NCBI RefSeq assembly: GCF_003289945.1
Contig: NZ_QMBP01000002.1
Coordinates: 186,001 to 250,000 of the forward strand
DNA: 64,000 nt
Reading direction: 5' to 3'
DNA from: Mesorhizobium hawassense
GTDB taxonomy: Bacteria > Pseudomonadota > Alphaproteobacteria > Rhizobiales > Rhizobiaceae
Part shown: one piece after another, positions 29,753 to 38,419 of the stretch
Layout of the letters: each line of letters starts with the position of its first letter
How positions within the stretch are numbered: position 1 is the stretch's first letter
The notes under the pieces: generated by a model
What the model saw: only the letters and a program-made list of their open reading frames with translations
What the model was told of the DNA's origin: nothing
Database searches by the model: none
Translations under genes and position numbers: made by a program

Positions 29753-31420
29753 TTAGGCTTGGTAAGTAATCTTCCCACCGCAGATGGTGGTCAACGGACG
29801 CACCGTGTGCAACGCTTCCGGCGTCGCCGCCTCGATATCAGCCGACAAGACGACGATATCGGCGAGGTAGCCGGCCTTCAGCCTGCCCTTGCGGTCTTCC
29901 ATGAACTCGGCGTAAGCGCCCTCGACCGTGTAGCCCGCTATCGCCTCTCGCAGCGAGAAGCTCTGGTCCGGCAGGCCGTCTGCCCAAGGCTTGCGCATGA
30001 CTGCTGCCTGGATGGACAGGATCGGATCCACCGGCGAGACCGGCCAGTCGGATGCGAACACCACGCGCGCGCCGGCGTTCTTCAGCGTGCGCCAGGCATA
30101 GCTTAATGGCCACTTGTCGCGGCCGATGCGCGAGATCGTCGGCTCCATCGGGAAGTTCAGCGCGCCCGGCGGATGCGCCGGCTGCATCGAGGCGAGCACG
30201 CCGAGCTCGGCGAAGCGCGGCACGTCGGAGGCCGTGGTAACCTCGATATGCTCGACGCGGTGCCGGCTGTCGCGCCTGCCGTTCTTCTTCTGCGCCGCCT
30301 GGTAGCCGTCGAGCACAGCCCGCACGGCGCCGTCGCCGATCGAATGCACGGCGATCTGCAGCCCGCGCCTGTCGGCCTCGACCGCGACCTCGGCGAAATG
30401 TGCCGGCGAAAACAGCGGCTCGCCGCGCCAGCCGGGCCGGTCGGCATAGTCGTCGACCATTACCGCCGTCCAGGAATCCAGCACCCCGTCATAGAAGACC
30501 TTGACCATGCCCGACGACAGCCACTCGGACTTGTAGGTCGCGGCCATTCGCGAGGCTTTTTCCAGCATGTCCAGCTTCATGAAGTTCTTGAAGTGGAACG
30601 GGATTTTGGTACGGCAGATGAGCCGCCCTTCCTTTTCCAGCCCGGCCAGCAGCTCGAGCTGGTAGAGATTGCCGTCCATGTTCTGGATCGACGTGATGCC
30701 GTGCTTTGCGCACCACTGCAGCCCACGATGCATCAGGTCGCGATCAGCTGCCAGCTCCTTCGCCGAAGGATAGGGATCCGGTTCGGCGCCTTCGAGGCCA
30801 AGCCGCGTCCGGTTCGCTCCGTAATGGTCGAGGACCGGCCCGAACGCCTCGCCCTCGCGCAGCTCGCCGGCGGCAAGCCCATCCGCGCCCATGACGATCT
30901 CATTGCCCTGCCCGACCTGCCTGCCGTGCAGCAGGCCGGCCTCTTCCAGCGCCTTGGTGTTCGCCCACATCGTGTGATGATCGGACGCCGACATGGCGAA
31001 GGGCCGGTCGGAAATGATGCGGTCGAGATCGTGGCGCGTCACCGGCTCCGGCAGGATGGCGTAGTCGACGCCGGCGCCGATCAGCAGCCTGGCGTCCGGG
31101 CGCTTCGCCGCGAAATCCTGGATCGCATCGCGCAACGCATCGAACCCATGCACGCCCGCCAAGTGCAGATTGTCGAGTTCGGCCGCGCCGCCGAAGAGAT
31201 GCATATGCGCCTCGATGAAGCCCGGCAGCACCGAGCCGCCCTGGGCATCGACAACCTTCGTCGCCGGTCCTTTGAGGTCTTCGATAGAAGCGCGGTCGCC
31301 GATGGCAATGATGACGCCGTCCTTGACGGCAACGGCTTCGGCGGCGGGATTGTCATCGTCCATGGTCAGCACTCGGCCGTTGACGACCACCAGATCCGCA
31401 CCACCACCCGCAACCGACAT
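29753..31420 (-). CDS. YtcJ-like metal-dependent amidohydrolase
   Basis: Amidohydrolase-superfamily enzyme of 555 residues. Metal-binding His72-x-His74 ([11 protein letters not shown]) is visible, with [24 protein letters not shown] and [10 protein letters not shown] supplying the later metal and catalytic residues of the TIM barrel. An N- and C-terminal beta-sandwich frames the barrel ([31 protein letters not shown]). The family includes N-substituted formamide deformylase and other amide hydrolases. GGAG lies just before the ATG. As first gene of the minus-strand polyamine-type operon it may cleave an amide in the imported compound; the substrate is unknown. Confidence 0.88.
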   Translation of the reverse strand: MSVAGGGADLVVVNGRVLTMDDDNPAAEAVAVKDGVIIAIGDRASIEDLKGPATKVVDAQGGSVLPGFIEAHMHLFGGAAELDNLHLAGVHGFDALRDAIQDFAAKRPDARLLIGAGVDYAILPEPVTRHDLDRIISDRPFAMSASDHHTMWANTKALEEAGLLHGRQVGQGNEIVMGADGLAAGELREGEAFGPVLDHYGANRTRLGLEGAEPDPYPSAKELAADRDLMHRGLQWCAKHGITSIQNMDGNLYQLELLAGLEKEGRLICRTKIPFHFKNFMKLDMLEKASRMAATYKSEWLSSGMVKVFYDGVLDSWTAVMVDDYADRPGWRGEPLFSPAHFAEVAVEADRRGLQIAVHSIGDGAVRAVLDGYQAAQKKNGRRDSRHRVEHIEVTTASDVPRFAELGVLASMQPAHPPGALNFPMEPTISRIGRDKWPLSYAWRTLKNAGARVVFASDWPVSPVDPILSIQAAVMRKPWADGLPDQSFSLREAIAGYTVEGAYAEFMEDRKGRLKAGYLADIVVLSADIEAATPEALHTVRPLTTICGGKITYQA

Positions 31421-31586
31421 CGCGACTCCACATTTTGCTGAGGGACCGACAACGTCACATCCAACGAACGCTGCTCCACCGGGGCGACGCCATGGAACAA
31501 AAGTCGATGCCGATGCGCCGTCTTCGAAATTCCCCTTGTTATCGTTGAAGACAGCGTGGATAAAGAATGCGACTGTTTATTCGCGT

Positions 31587-31617
31587 TTGTCAACAGCCGG
31601 AATTTGGAATGTATAGT
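31587..31617 (+). promoter_or_regulatory. Candidate sigma70-type promoter of the TetR gene
   Basis: TTGTCA and TATAGT separated by 19 bases resemble -35 and -10 boxes, with slightly long spacing. Transcription would begin near 31625 and lead to the GTG at 31672. The 251-base gap between the divergent amidohydrolase and TetR genes must hold both promoters and any operator; I could not single out a convincing TetR operator. Confidence 0.4.
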
Positions 31618-31671
31618 GGACTGCACCGCGCGCCGACGGTGAGGCCGGGCGGGGAACGGGGGCAACGAGCA

Positions 31672-32325
31672 GTGAAGCGCAGTCTCGACCGCAAGACCAA
31701 GATAGCGCTCGAACCGCGCAAGCAGCCGCGGCAGCAACGGTCGAGCAAGGTGGTCGACAGAATTCTCGACGCTGCGCTGATCCTGACCCGCGAGCAAGGA
31801 ACCAAGACCCCGACGACGCTCGCCATCGCGCAGCGCGCGGGCCTATCAGTCGGTTCGGTCTACCAATATTTCCCCAACAAGGAAGCTATCCTTCTCGAAC
31901 TCGGCAGGCGCTGGCTGTCGTCCTTTCCCGAGGTGATCGCCAAGCGCATCAAAGTCGCCCCACCCACCAACCGTGAAGAGTTTCGCCGCGAAGTGCGCAA
32001 GCTCTTTATCGACACGTCCCGGATCTATCTCGACAACGCGACGCTGATGCCGGTGATCGAGGCGATCTCCGGCAACGCCGACCTCAGGCCGATCCAGGAC
32101 GAATACGACAAAGACATCATCGCTCTCTACGCAGCCTGGCTGCAGCATGTGAACCCGGCCCTTGAAGAAAAGTCCGCCAAGCGGTTGGGCCTGGTAATGA
32201 TGGAGGTCGGGCACGCCTGCAGGCTTGTGGGACTGAAGAGAGATCGCAAGACATTCGACCTTATCGAGGACGATGTGGAAGCCATGTGGCTGGCTCTTGT
32301 GACCCCCTATCTCAACCTCGACTGA
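31672..32325 (+). CDS. TetR-family transcriptional regulator
   Basis: Regulator of 217 residues. The N-terminal helix-turn-helix (about 25-65) has VVDRILDAALILTREQGTKTPTTLAIAQRAGLSVGSVYQYFPNKEAILLEL in pieces, and the C-terminal helical ligand-binding domain shows the FIDTSRIYLDN segment of the TetR_C family. The GTG at 31672 is preferred because it begins shortly before the basic lead-in to the DNA-binding domain and fits the predicted promoter; in-frame ATGs at 31567 and 31609 are alternatives. It is divergent from the amidohydrolase/transporter operon and precedes the deacetylase gene, so it probably represses both arms. Confidence 0.85.
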   Translation: MKRSLDRKTKIALEPRKQPRQQRSSKVVDRILDAALILTREQGTKTPTTLAIAQRAGLSVGSVYQYFPNKEAILLELGRRWLSSFPEVIAKRIKVAPPTNREEFRREVRKLFIDTSRIYLDNATLMPVIEAISGNADLRPIQDEYDKDIIALYAAWLQHVNPALEEKSAKRLGLVMMEVGHACRLVGLKRDRKTFDLIEDDVEAMWLALVTPYLNLD

Positions 32326-32366
32326 TTTCGCGCTTCCAACTGATTTCGCACTCCAAGGGGGTTCCT

Positions 32367-33398
32367 ATGAAAACTGTCTTCTCGCCGCTCCACGCCGGCC
32401 ATTCAGGCCAAATGGAACTCGTCACCAGCGCCATCGTGCCGGGTTTCGAGAAGCCGTCGCGGGCCGAATTCATCAGGGCGCGAGTGGAGAGCGAGAAGCT
32501 CGGGCCGATCATCGGGCCGGTCGAGCATGATCTCGCCGCCGCCAAGCGCGTGCACGAGGCCCACTATATCGATTTCCTGCCTACTGTCTGGCCGGAATGG
32601 GTGGCCGCCGGCTTCAAGGGCTCGGCCATGGGCTTCACCTGGCCGACGCGCGGCCTGCGCGGCGACGTGCCGCCGAAGCGCGTCGACGCCTTGCTCGGCT
32701 ATTATTCCTTCGATGCCGGCGCGACCTTCGTCGAAGGCACCTGGGCGGCGATCAAGGCTTCCTACGACGTCGCTCTGACCGCCGCCGCCCTGGTCAAGAA
32801 CGGCGAGCGCACCGCCTTCGCGCTCTGCCGCCCGCCCGGCCATCACGCGGGCGCCGCCTTCATGGGCGGCTACTGCTTCATCAACAACGCCGCCGTCGTC
32901 GCGCAATGGTTCCGCGACCAGGGCGCCAAACGCGTCTCGATCCTCGATGTCGATTACCACCACGGCAACGGCACGCAGGAGATCTTCTACCGCCGCGGCG
33001 ACGTCCAGGTGCTCAACCTGCATGGCGATCCGATGGTCGAATACCCCTTCTTCCTCGGCCATGCCGACGAGCGCGGCGAGGGCGACGGCGAAGGCTTCAA
33101 CATCAACTACCCGATGCCCTTCGGCACCATCTGGGAAGGCTGGGGTGCGTCGCTGGAAGACGCCTGCGCCAGGCTCGGGGCCTACGCCCCGGACGTGGTC
33201 ATCGTCTCGCTCGGCGTCGACACCTTCGAGAAGGACCCGATCAGCCAGTTCAAGCTGAAGAGCGAGGATTACCCCAAGATCGGCCGGCGCATCGCAAAGC
33301 TCGGCTTGCCGACGCTGTTCGTCATGGAAGGCGGCTACGCCGTCGAGGAGATCGGCATCAACGCCGTCGGCGTGCTGACCGGCTTCGAGGATCGCTAA
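32367..33398 (+). CDS. Histone-deacetylase-family acetylpolyamine amidohydrolase-like enzyme
   Basis: Zinc-dependent deacetylase of 343 residues, likely cytoplasmic, removing acyl groups from amines. The general-base pair His159-His160 lies in RPPGHHAG. Zinc ligands Asp196 and His198 are in DVDYHHGNGTQ, and the third is Asp285 in SLGVDTFEKD. The transition-state tyrosine is in MEGGYAVEEIG. Spacing follows acetylpolyamine amidohydrolases closely. AAGGGGG precedes the ATG at 32367. It lies 41 bases after the TetR gene and opposite a polyamine-type importer, so an acylated polyamine is the likely substrate. Confidence 0.88.
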   Translation: MKTVFSPLHAGHSGQMELVTSAIVPGFEKPSRAEFIRARVESEKLGPIIGPVEHDLAAAKRVHEAHYIDFLPTVWPEWVAAGFKGSAMGFTWPTRGLRGDVPPKRVDALLGYYSFDAGATFVEGTWAAIKASYDVALTAAALVKNGERTAFALCRPPGHHAGAAFMGGYCFINNAAVVAQWFRDQGAKRVSILDVDYHHGNGTQEIFYRRGDVQVLNLHGDPMVEYPFFLGHADERGEGDGEGFNINYPMPFGTIWEGWGASLEDACARLGAYAPDVVIVSLGVDTFEKDPISQFKLKSEDYPKIGRRIAKLGLPTLFVMEGGYAVEEIGINAVGVLTGFEDR

Positions 33399-33836
33399 GC
33401 CATACCGGATCGAAGAATAGGCTCCCTCGGCTGCGGACAGGGGGCGTATTCTCTTGTAACGCGTCGGAAAATCATCGGCTCAGTTCGATTGTGAAATCAC
33501 CGCCAAGCAACGCGAAGATCGACCGCTGAGTCGCAAAGCGAGTCCATCAGATTCGATTTTGTCAAATCGCGTTTGATGTCGGATTCATCTGCGGGTAGAT
33601 TAGACCCGAATCAGCCGGTCCACGGGGGGCGCGGCGACCACCCAAAGTCTCAAGTTCCGGCGCCAGGCCGGCACCTGACGCGGACGGTTTCGCGTTCCCT
33701 AGAAGGATTCGGCGCGGTTGGGCGCCGTTCGCGCCCGCGAGTGTGTCTTCGTAAACGTGACGTGTTTCGGGTCCGGCCGCTGGCTTCGCCAGCACCGGGC
33801 GCAAGGATCGATTCCGGCAAGAATCCAAGCATTAAA
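33399..33836. other. 438-base gap upstream of visN
   Basis: No convincing gene is seen here. The visN frame stays open upstream to 33573, but that stretch has no ribosome site and its product is basic and Pro/Arg-rich, so it is treated as leader. The part from 33540 to 33600 is noticeably AT-richer than its surroundings and contains the dyads listed separately, which makes it the likely visN promoter zone. Confidence 0.55.
33554..33576. promoter_or_regulatory. Two overlapping dyads upstream of visN
   Basis: CGATTT-TGTC-AAATCG (33554-33569) and TCAAA-TCGCG-TTTGA (33562-33576) are perfect inverted repeats that share the AAATCG core. They lie about 260 bases before the visN ATG in the AT-rich part of the gap. 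They look like operator sites for a dimeric regulator of the motility master genes; which protein is unknown. Confidence 0.45.
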
Positions 33837-34547
33837 ATGAGCAGTCCCGCCGCGCTTCTCCAACCCGATGTTTCAGGCCCGCACCTGACGTCCCGCGGCG
33901 ATCTCACCAGTTTTTTCATGCAGCTTGCCGCCGGTATCGGCGCCGACAGCTACATGCTCGTCGCCATCGTGCATGACCAGGACCGCAACGATGCGCGCAT
34001 CGTGTCCTCGAACTGGATCTTCGACGCCATAGAGCTGATCGGCAAAAGGCTGATCGCCAACCTGGCCCTAGGTCCCCTGACCGTGGCGCCAGGGGTGCGC
34101 CCAAAGCCATTGGTGGCGGCGCACGCGCCCGACGCCGGCGCGTTGCTGACCGGCGAGGAAGCCCGCCTGCTCGACGTGCTTGGCCACGCCGAAATCTATT
34201 CACTGCGGCTGAATGTCGGCCGGCAGCGCCTGTTCGTGCTCTTCTCCGCCGCCGAGGCGGAGAAGATCGACTTGACCGCCCTGATGAAGGCGCAGCTCAA
34301 ATGCTGCTACGCGCTTTCCAGCATTCCGCAGCTGATCGCGGCTGCGTCCATGCAGGATCCTCTCTCTGACCGCGAGCGCGAGTGCCTTTTCTGGGTCTCG
34401 GAAGGCAAGACCACGGATGAGGTGGCCGTCATCCTCGGCGTCTCGTCGAACACCGTCAACAGCTACATCACGCACGCCATCCAGAAGTTCGCGGCCAGCA
34501 ACCGGGCGATGGCGATCGCGACGGCGATCAGGAGCGGCATCATTTGA
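33837..34547 (+). CDS. visN: LuxR-family motility master regulator VisN
   Basis: Cytoplasmic transcription factor of 236 residues. An N-terminal ligand-sensing-like domain (about 20-160) precedes the LuxR helix-turn-helix at the C-terminus (about 175-232: DPLSDRERECLFWVSEGKTTDEVAVILGVSS). In Sinorhizobium meliloti VisN and VisR act together at the top of the flagellar hierarchy and activate rem. The ATG at 33837 has only a weak ribosome site. It is followed by visR with a 4-base overlap, a gene order diagnostic of rhizobial flagellar clusters. Confidence 0.88.
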   Translation: MSSPAALLQPDVSGPHLTSRGDLTSFFMQLAAGIGADSYMLVAIVHDQDRNDARIVSSNWIFDAIELIGKRLIANLALGPLTVAPGVRPKPLVAAHAPDAGALLTGEEARLLDVLGHAEIYSLRLNVGRQRLFVLFSAAEAEKIDLTALMKAQLKCCYALSSIPQLIAAASMQDPLSDRERECLFWVSEGKTTDEVAVILGVSSNTVNSYITHAIQKFAASNRAMAIATAIRSGII

Positions 34548-35314
34548 AGCACGCACAGGCCAGAGAGGCGGCCGCCGCCCTTTTCAACGACCAGCGCAAT
34601 CCATTCGGCGCTTTTTCGCTCGGCTCGGAGACCCATCACGCAGCCACGATTCCCGATGCCGTGCGCCGTTGCCGCTGGATCGCCGTCGATATCAATGCCT
34701 CCGCCTTCGGCCTCTATTTCGTCAGCCCCTCACCCGAGCGCGCACGCCTGGTGGCGTGTTTCGATTCCGATTATCCCGGCACGGCGATCGCGACCAAATT
34801 CATCTCCGGCGCCAATGGCGAGGACGTGGTGCGCCACAGCCGCATCTCGACGGCGCCGCGCTGGTGGAACGACGACGGCATCGCCGGGTCGCGGCAGATC
34901 TTTCAGTCGCTCGCCTGGGCCGAGCAAACCGCGCCGCTGGCGCCCGGCACCAACGGCATCGCCTTTCCCGTGCATGCCGATCGCGGTCAATGCGGGCTTG
35001 TCGTCTTCCTGGGCTCGGAGATCGCGCTGTCCGACGACACGCTCTGCGAGATCCACGCCCGCTCTTTCGCGCTGTTCGCGGCGGTCGCCCGCATCCGCCC
35101 CAACGACACTGGCAAGACGCGTTCTATCTCCAAGCGCGAGCTCGAATGCCTGAAGCTGACCGCCAACGGCAACACCAGCGAAGAGATCGCCAAGCTGCTC
35201 AAGCTCTCGGTGCACACCGCCAACCAGTATCTCACCCAGTCGACGCAGAAGCTCAACGCAGTCAACCGCAACCAGGCGGTCGCCAAGGCGTTACGGCTCG
35301 GCCTGATCGAATAG
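34544..35314 (+). CDS. visR: LuxR-family motility master regulator VisR (TTG start)
   Basis: Partner of VisN, 256 residues. An N-terminal sensing domain (about 30-185) precedes the C-terminal LuxR helix-turn-helix (about 192-250: SISKRELECLKLTANGNTSEEIAKLLKLSVHTANQYL). The gene begins with TTG at 34544, overlapping the visN stop as TTGA, with AGGAG ten bases before; translational coupling would keep the two subunits balanced. It ends convergently with the flhB operon. Confidence 0.88.
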   Translation: MKHAQAREAAAALFNDQRNPFGAFSLGSETHHAATIPDAVRRCRWIAVDINASAFGLYFVSPSPERARLVACFDSDYPGTAIATKFISGANGEDVVRHSRISTAPRWWNDDGIAGSRQIFQSLAWAEQTAPLAPGTNGIAFPVHADRGQCGLVVFLGSEIALSDDTLCEIHARSFALFAAVARIRPNDTGKTRSISKRELECLKLTANGNTSEEIAKLLKLSVHTANQYLTQSTQKLNAVNRNQAVAKALRLGLIE

Positions 35315-35347
35315 CCGCGCCAAGCCCGCGGCGCTGGAACGCGCCGC
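35315..35347. terminator. GC-rich hairpins between convergent visR and flhB-operon ends
   Basis: CCGCG/CGCGG and GCGGCG/CGCCGC (8-base centre) inverted repeats follow the visR stop directly. There is no T-run. They sit in the 63-base gap where two convergent operons end, so a role in 3'-end formation is plausible. Confidence 0.35.
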
Positions 35348-35377
35348 TACGAGTTTCGCTCGTCTGCAATCAAACTA

Positions 35378-35815
35378 TCAAGGAAATGCCAGCGGCTCGG
35401 TCCTGCGGATGCGCGCTTCGTCGATCGCATCCTCGAGCAAGGCAGTGTTGTGCTCGGGCGTCTCGCCGGGCTTCTCGAACGACACGTAGTTGACCACCAC
35501 CGAAGGCCCGCGCTCTGTCAGCGTCAGCTGGAAATAGACCGTCACGCCGCGCGGCCGCAGCTCGAGATCGAGCACGATGCGCGGGCTGCCGCTCCAGTCG
35601 ACATGCGCCTCGCCGCCATGGCCGAGCCGCAGCGTGCCCGGCCGGAAGTAAAGCTCGGCGGCCGAGTCCACCAGGTCCGACAGGCAGGCAAAATGCTCGA
35701 GCCGGATGAAGGCGATATAGTCGGCAACGTCGATCAGCCTCAACTCGCCCACCACGCGCTCGATGGCGCTGGCGACGATCAGCTCGCGGGAATTGGCGTG
35801 TGGTTGCCGGTCCAT
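35378..35815 (-). CDS. Conserved protein of unknown function in the flhB operon
   Basis: Cytoplasmic-looking protein of 145 residues with no signal or membrane segment. I do not recognise a domain. It has an alpha-helical N-terminal half (ELIVASAIERVVGELRLIDVADYIAFIRLEH) and a beta-rich C-terminal half (SPRIVLDLELRPRGVTVYFQLTLTERGPSVVVNYVSFE). It is the last gene of the motA-fliM-fliN-fliG-flhB operon, 17 bases after flhB. An unnamed gene occupies the same place between visR and flhB in related rhizobia, which suggests a motility role. Confidence 0.7.
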   Translation of the reverse strand: MDRQPHANSRELIVASAIERVVGELRLIDVADYIAFIRLEHFACLSDLVDSAAELYFRPGTLRLGHGGEAHVDWSGSPRIVLDLELRPRGVTVYFQLTLTERGPSVVVNYVSFEKPGETPEHNTALLEDAIDEARIRRTEPLAFP

Positions 35816-35832
35816 GGATTAGCGGCGTCCGT

Positions 35833-36915
35833 TCATTGGGTTGCTTTGCGCGCGGCCTTCTTCGAGTAGACGATCCGCACCAACTCGGCGACCGCCTGGT
35901 AGAATTGCGACGGGATCACGCTATCAACCGAAACTTGCTTGTACATGGAGCGCGCGAGCGCCACGTCCTCGAAGATCGGGATGTTGTTCTCCCTGGCGAT
36001 CTCGCGGATCTTGAGCGCGATCAGATCCTGTCCCTTGGCCAGCACGATCGGAGCGGAATCCTCCTCGCGCACATATCGCAGCGCAATCGAATAGTGCGTC
36101 GGGTTGGCAATCACCAGCGTCGCGCGCGGCACCGCCGTCATCATGCGTTTGCGCGCCCGGTCGCGCGCCAGCGAGCGCAGCCGCGACTTGACGATCGGAT
36201 CGCCTTCCGACTGCTTCATCTCGTCCTTGACTTCCTGCTTGGTCATGCGCAGGTCGCGCCGCCAGTGGAAACGCGACCAGACGATGTCGACCACCGCGAT
36301 CAGGCCCATGACGAAGACGATCGCCACCAATATGTCGACGAAGATGCCGCGGATGACCAGGCCGAACGAGACCGGGTTGGTGATCATGCCGGCAAGCAGC
36401 TTGCGGTGATCTTCCGAGAGCGTGAAGCTCAGCACCGCGATGGCGAAGCCGAGCTTGGCAAGCGACTTCAGGAATTCGACCCATCCCTGCACGCCGAACA
36501 TGCGACTCCAGCCCTTGGCGATCGAGATGCGCGACAGCTGCGGCCTGATCCGTTCGCCGACGATTTGCGGCAGGTTCTGGAAAACCGAGGCGCCGATGCC
36601 GGCGACCGTCAGCAGTACCAACAGGCTGACGACGGCGCGACCGATCTCGGTCATCACCTGCTTGTAGAGCGAGATGACGTCGGTCTCGGTCTCCATCGGC
36701 CAGGCTTCCGGCTTTTCCAGGAACGTCGACAGGAACATGCCGAGATCGACGATCGCGTCCTTGGCGTAGAAGACGGCGAAAACCAGTATGGCGAGGAAGG
36801 ACGCAAAGATCGCGGTCTCACGCGAGTGGGGCAGCTTGCCCTGCTCGATCGTATCGCGGATCTTCTTTTCTGTGGCTTCCTCGGTTTTGGAATCCTTGTC
36901 GACCGCTTCAGCCAT
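35833..36915 (-). CDS. flhB: Flagellar export-gate switch protein FlhB
   Basis: Inner-membrane export component, 360 residues, full length. Four hydrophobic segments lie between about 30 and 215. The cytoplasmic domain carries the autocleavage site Asn271-Pro-Thr-His274 (VIANPTHYSIALRY), cleaved between Asn and Pro in the family to switch export from rod/hook to filament substrates. The N-terminus is charged (DKDSKTEEATEKKIRD), as usual. It follows fliG by 24 bases on the minus strand. Confidence 0.96.
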   Translation of the reverse strand: MAEAVDKDSKTEEATEKKIRDTIEQGKLPHSRETAIFASFLAILVFAVFYAKDAIVDLGMFLSTFLEKPEAWPMETETDVISLYKQVMTEIGRAVVSLLVLLTVAGIGASVFQNLPQIVGERIRPQLSRISIAKGWSRMFGVQGWVEFLKSLAKLGFAIAVLSFTLSEDHRKLLAGMITNPVSFGLVIRGIFVDILVAIVFVMGLIAVVDIVWSRFHWRRDLRMTKQEVKDEMKQSEGDPIVKSRLRSLARDRARKRMMTAVPRATLVIANPTHYSIALRYVREEDSAPIVLAKGQDLIALKIREIARENNIPIFEDVALARSMYKQVSVDSVIPSQFYQAVAELVRIVYSKKAARKATQ

Positions 36916-36939
36916 GGCGTCCTGACCGGGTAGCTATCG

Positions 36940-37965
36940 TCAGGCGGCTTCGGCGGCGGTCGCGGTCTGCGTCGAAGGCAGCTCGAAAGCCCCTTCGCGC
37001 GACAGCCGGATCGCGGCGACCGATATGCTCTTACGCGCCGCCATGATGTCGGCGAGCGCGACGCCTTCCGATCCTTGTCCGAGCTCGGATTCGATCATGC
37101 GGCGAGAGCGCGCGCCGATCGCCGACAGCGCGGATTCGGCCAGTTCCGGAGACGCGCCGCGCAGCGCCAGCGTGACGAGTTCGGTCGACAGCCCGTCGAA
37201 CAGCAAAACCCGGGCTTTCTGCGGCAGCAGCGGCAGATCGTCGAAGGCGAACAGCCGCGACTTGACGCCGGCGAGATCGGGTGTGCCGGCCTGTTCCAGG
37301 TCCTGCATGAGGTCGTCCAGTTCCGGCTTCGCCATTTCGTTGAGCATGCTGGCGACTCGTTCCTGGCCGGCCGAGGTGTCTCTGCTTGCCTTCTGCGACA
37401 GCACGCTGACGCGCAGCTGGTTTTCGACGATCCGGGATGCCGCGTCCGGTACGTTGGCTATCGCCACCATGCGCTTGATGATCTGGCTGCGCATCGGCTT
37501 TTCCATGGCGAGCAGCACATTGGCGGACGTCTGCGGCGCGAGCTTCGACAGCACCATGGCCGCGGTCTGCGGATGTTCACCTGCCAGGAAGGTGCCGAGC
37601 CGCGCAGGCTCCAGCTTTTCGAGGTCCGGCCAGATCGGCGCGGGCCCTTCCGCGACCGGCTCGAACTTCTTCTCGCCCATGATGGCGCTCATCTCCTCTG
37701 GCGACAGCGACTCGTTGAGGATCGTATCCATGCGATCGGCCGAATCGAGCAGGCCGGCGCCCTCGGTGAACTCGGCTTCGAACTCGGCGACGATGCGCTC
37801 CAGATCGGCCTGCGGAATGGTGCGCAGCAAGCGCGCGCCCTCGATCAGCGCCTTCAGCTCATCCTGCTTGAAGAATTTGAGCAGCCGGCTGGCTGCGGGC
37901 TTGCCCATGGCCACCAGTATGGCCGCCGCCTTTTGCGGACGTGTCAGCGCCAATGCCGTCGTCAT
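36940..37965 (-). CDS. fliG: Flagellar motor switch protein FliG
   Basis: C-ring rotor protein of 341 residues that couples FliF to FliM and contacts the stator. The N-terminal domain has QKAAAILVAMGKPAASRLLKFF; the middle domain has the EHPQ motif (FLAGEHPQTAAMVLSKL, about 130-134); the C-terminal torque domain carries alternating charges (GARSRRMIESELGQG). The length is usual. It lies between fliN and flhB in the minus-strand operon. Confidence 0.95.
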   Translation of the reverse strand: MTTALALTRPQKAAAILVAMGKPAASRLLKFFKQDELKALIEGARLLRTIPQADLERIVAEFEAEFTEGAGLLDSADRMDTILNESLSPEEMSAIMGEKKFEPVAEGPAPIWPDLEKLEPARLGTFLAGEHPQTAAMVLSKLAPQTSANVLLAMEKPMRSQIIKRMVAIANVPDAASRIVENQLRVSVLSQKASRDTSAGQERVASMLNEMAKPELDDLMQDLEQAGTPDLAGVKSRLFAFDDLPLLPQKARVLLFDGLSTELVTLALRGASPELAESALSAIGARSRRMIESELGQGSEGVALADIMAARKSISVAAIRLSREGAFELPSTQTATAAEAA

Positions 37966-38008
37966 GCGTATTGCCCCCGCTGCCGATATGTCCGCCCGTC
38001 GACCATTC

Positions 38009-38389
38009 TCAGGCGCCCTTCGTCGCCGCGATGATCTCGGTGAGCCTGATGCCGAAGCGCGTCGGATCGTTTTCCAGCACGGTGATCTCGCCGCGCGCGA
38101 TCTTGCGACCGTTGACCACGACGTCGACCGGCTCGCCGATGCGACGGTTGAGCGCGACCGTGGAGCCTTTCTGCAATGCCATCAACTCCGACACCGGCAT
38201 CTCCGTGCTGCCGAGGATGATCTGCACGTCGACCGGAATGGTCATGATGATGGAGGAATTGGCGCCCGACTGCAGGGCGGCATCCGGGCGCGCCTCCTCT
38301 TCCCGCAACACGCCGCGCAGTTCCTCGATGGCGCGGTCGAGCTGTTCGTTCGGCTGGTCGGGTTCGGCTTCCACCTTGGTTTGTGCCAT
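38009..38389 (-). CDS. fliN: Flagellar motor switch protein FliN
   Basis: C-ring subunit, 126 residues, with a single SpoA (surface presentation) domain over about 50-125: [20 protein letters not shown], then [19 protein letters not shown]. The N-terminal 45 residues are acidic and variable. It sits between fliM and fliG, matching its structural partnership with FliM at the base of the rotor. Confidence 0.94.
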   Translation of the reverse strand: MAQTKVEAEPDQPNEQLDRAIEELRGVLREEEARPDAALQSGANSSIIMTIPVDVQIILGSTEMPVSELMALQKGSTVALNRRIGEPVDVVVNGRKIARGEITVLENDPTRFGIRLTEIIAATKGA

Positions 38390-38419
38390 CTGTCGTCTCC
38401 ATAAATCCCGCGCCTGGCG

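Noticed and set aside
33573-33836. N-terminal extension of VisN to 33573
   Set aside because: The added 88 residues are Pro/Arg-rich with no ribosome site or resemblance to a sensing domain, and would include the dyads within coding sequence.
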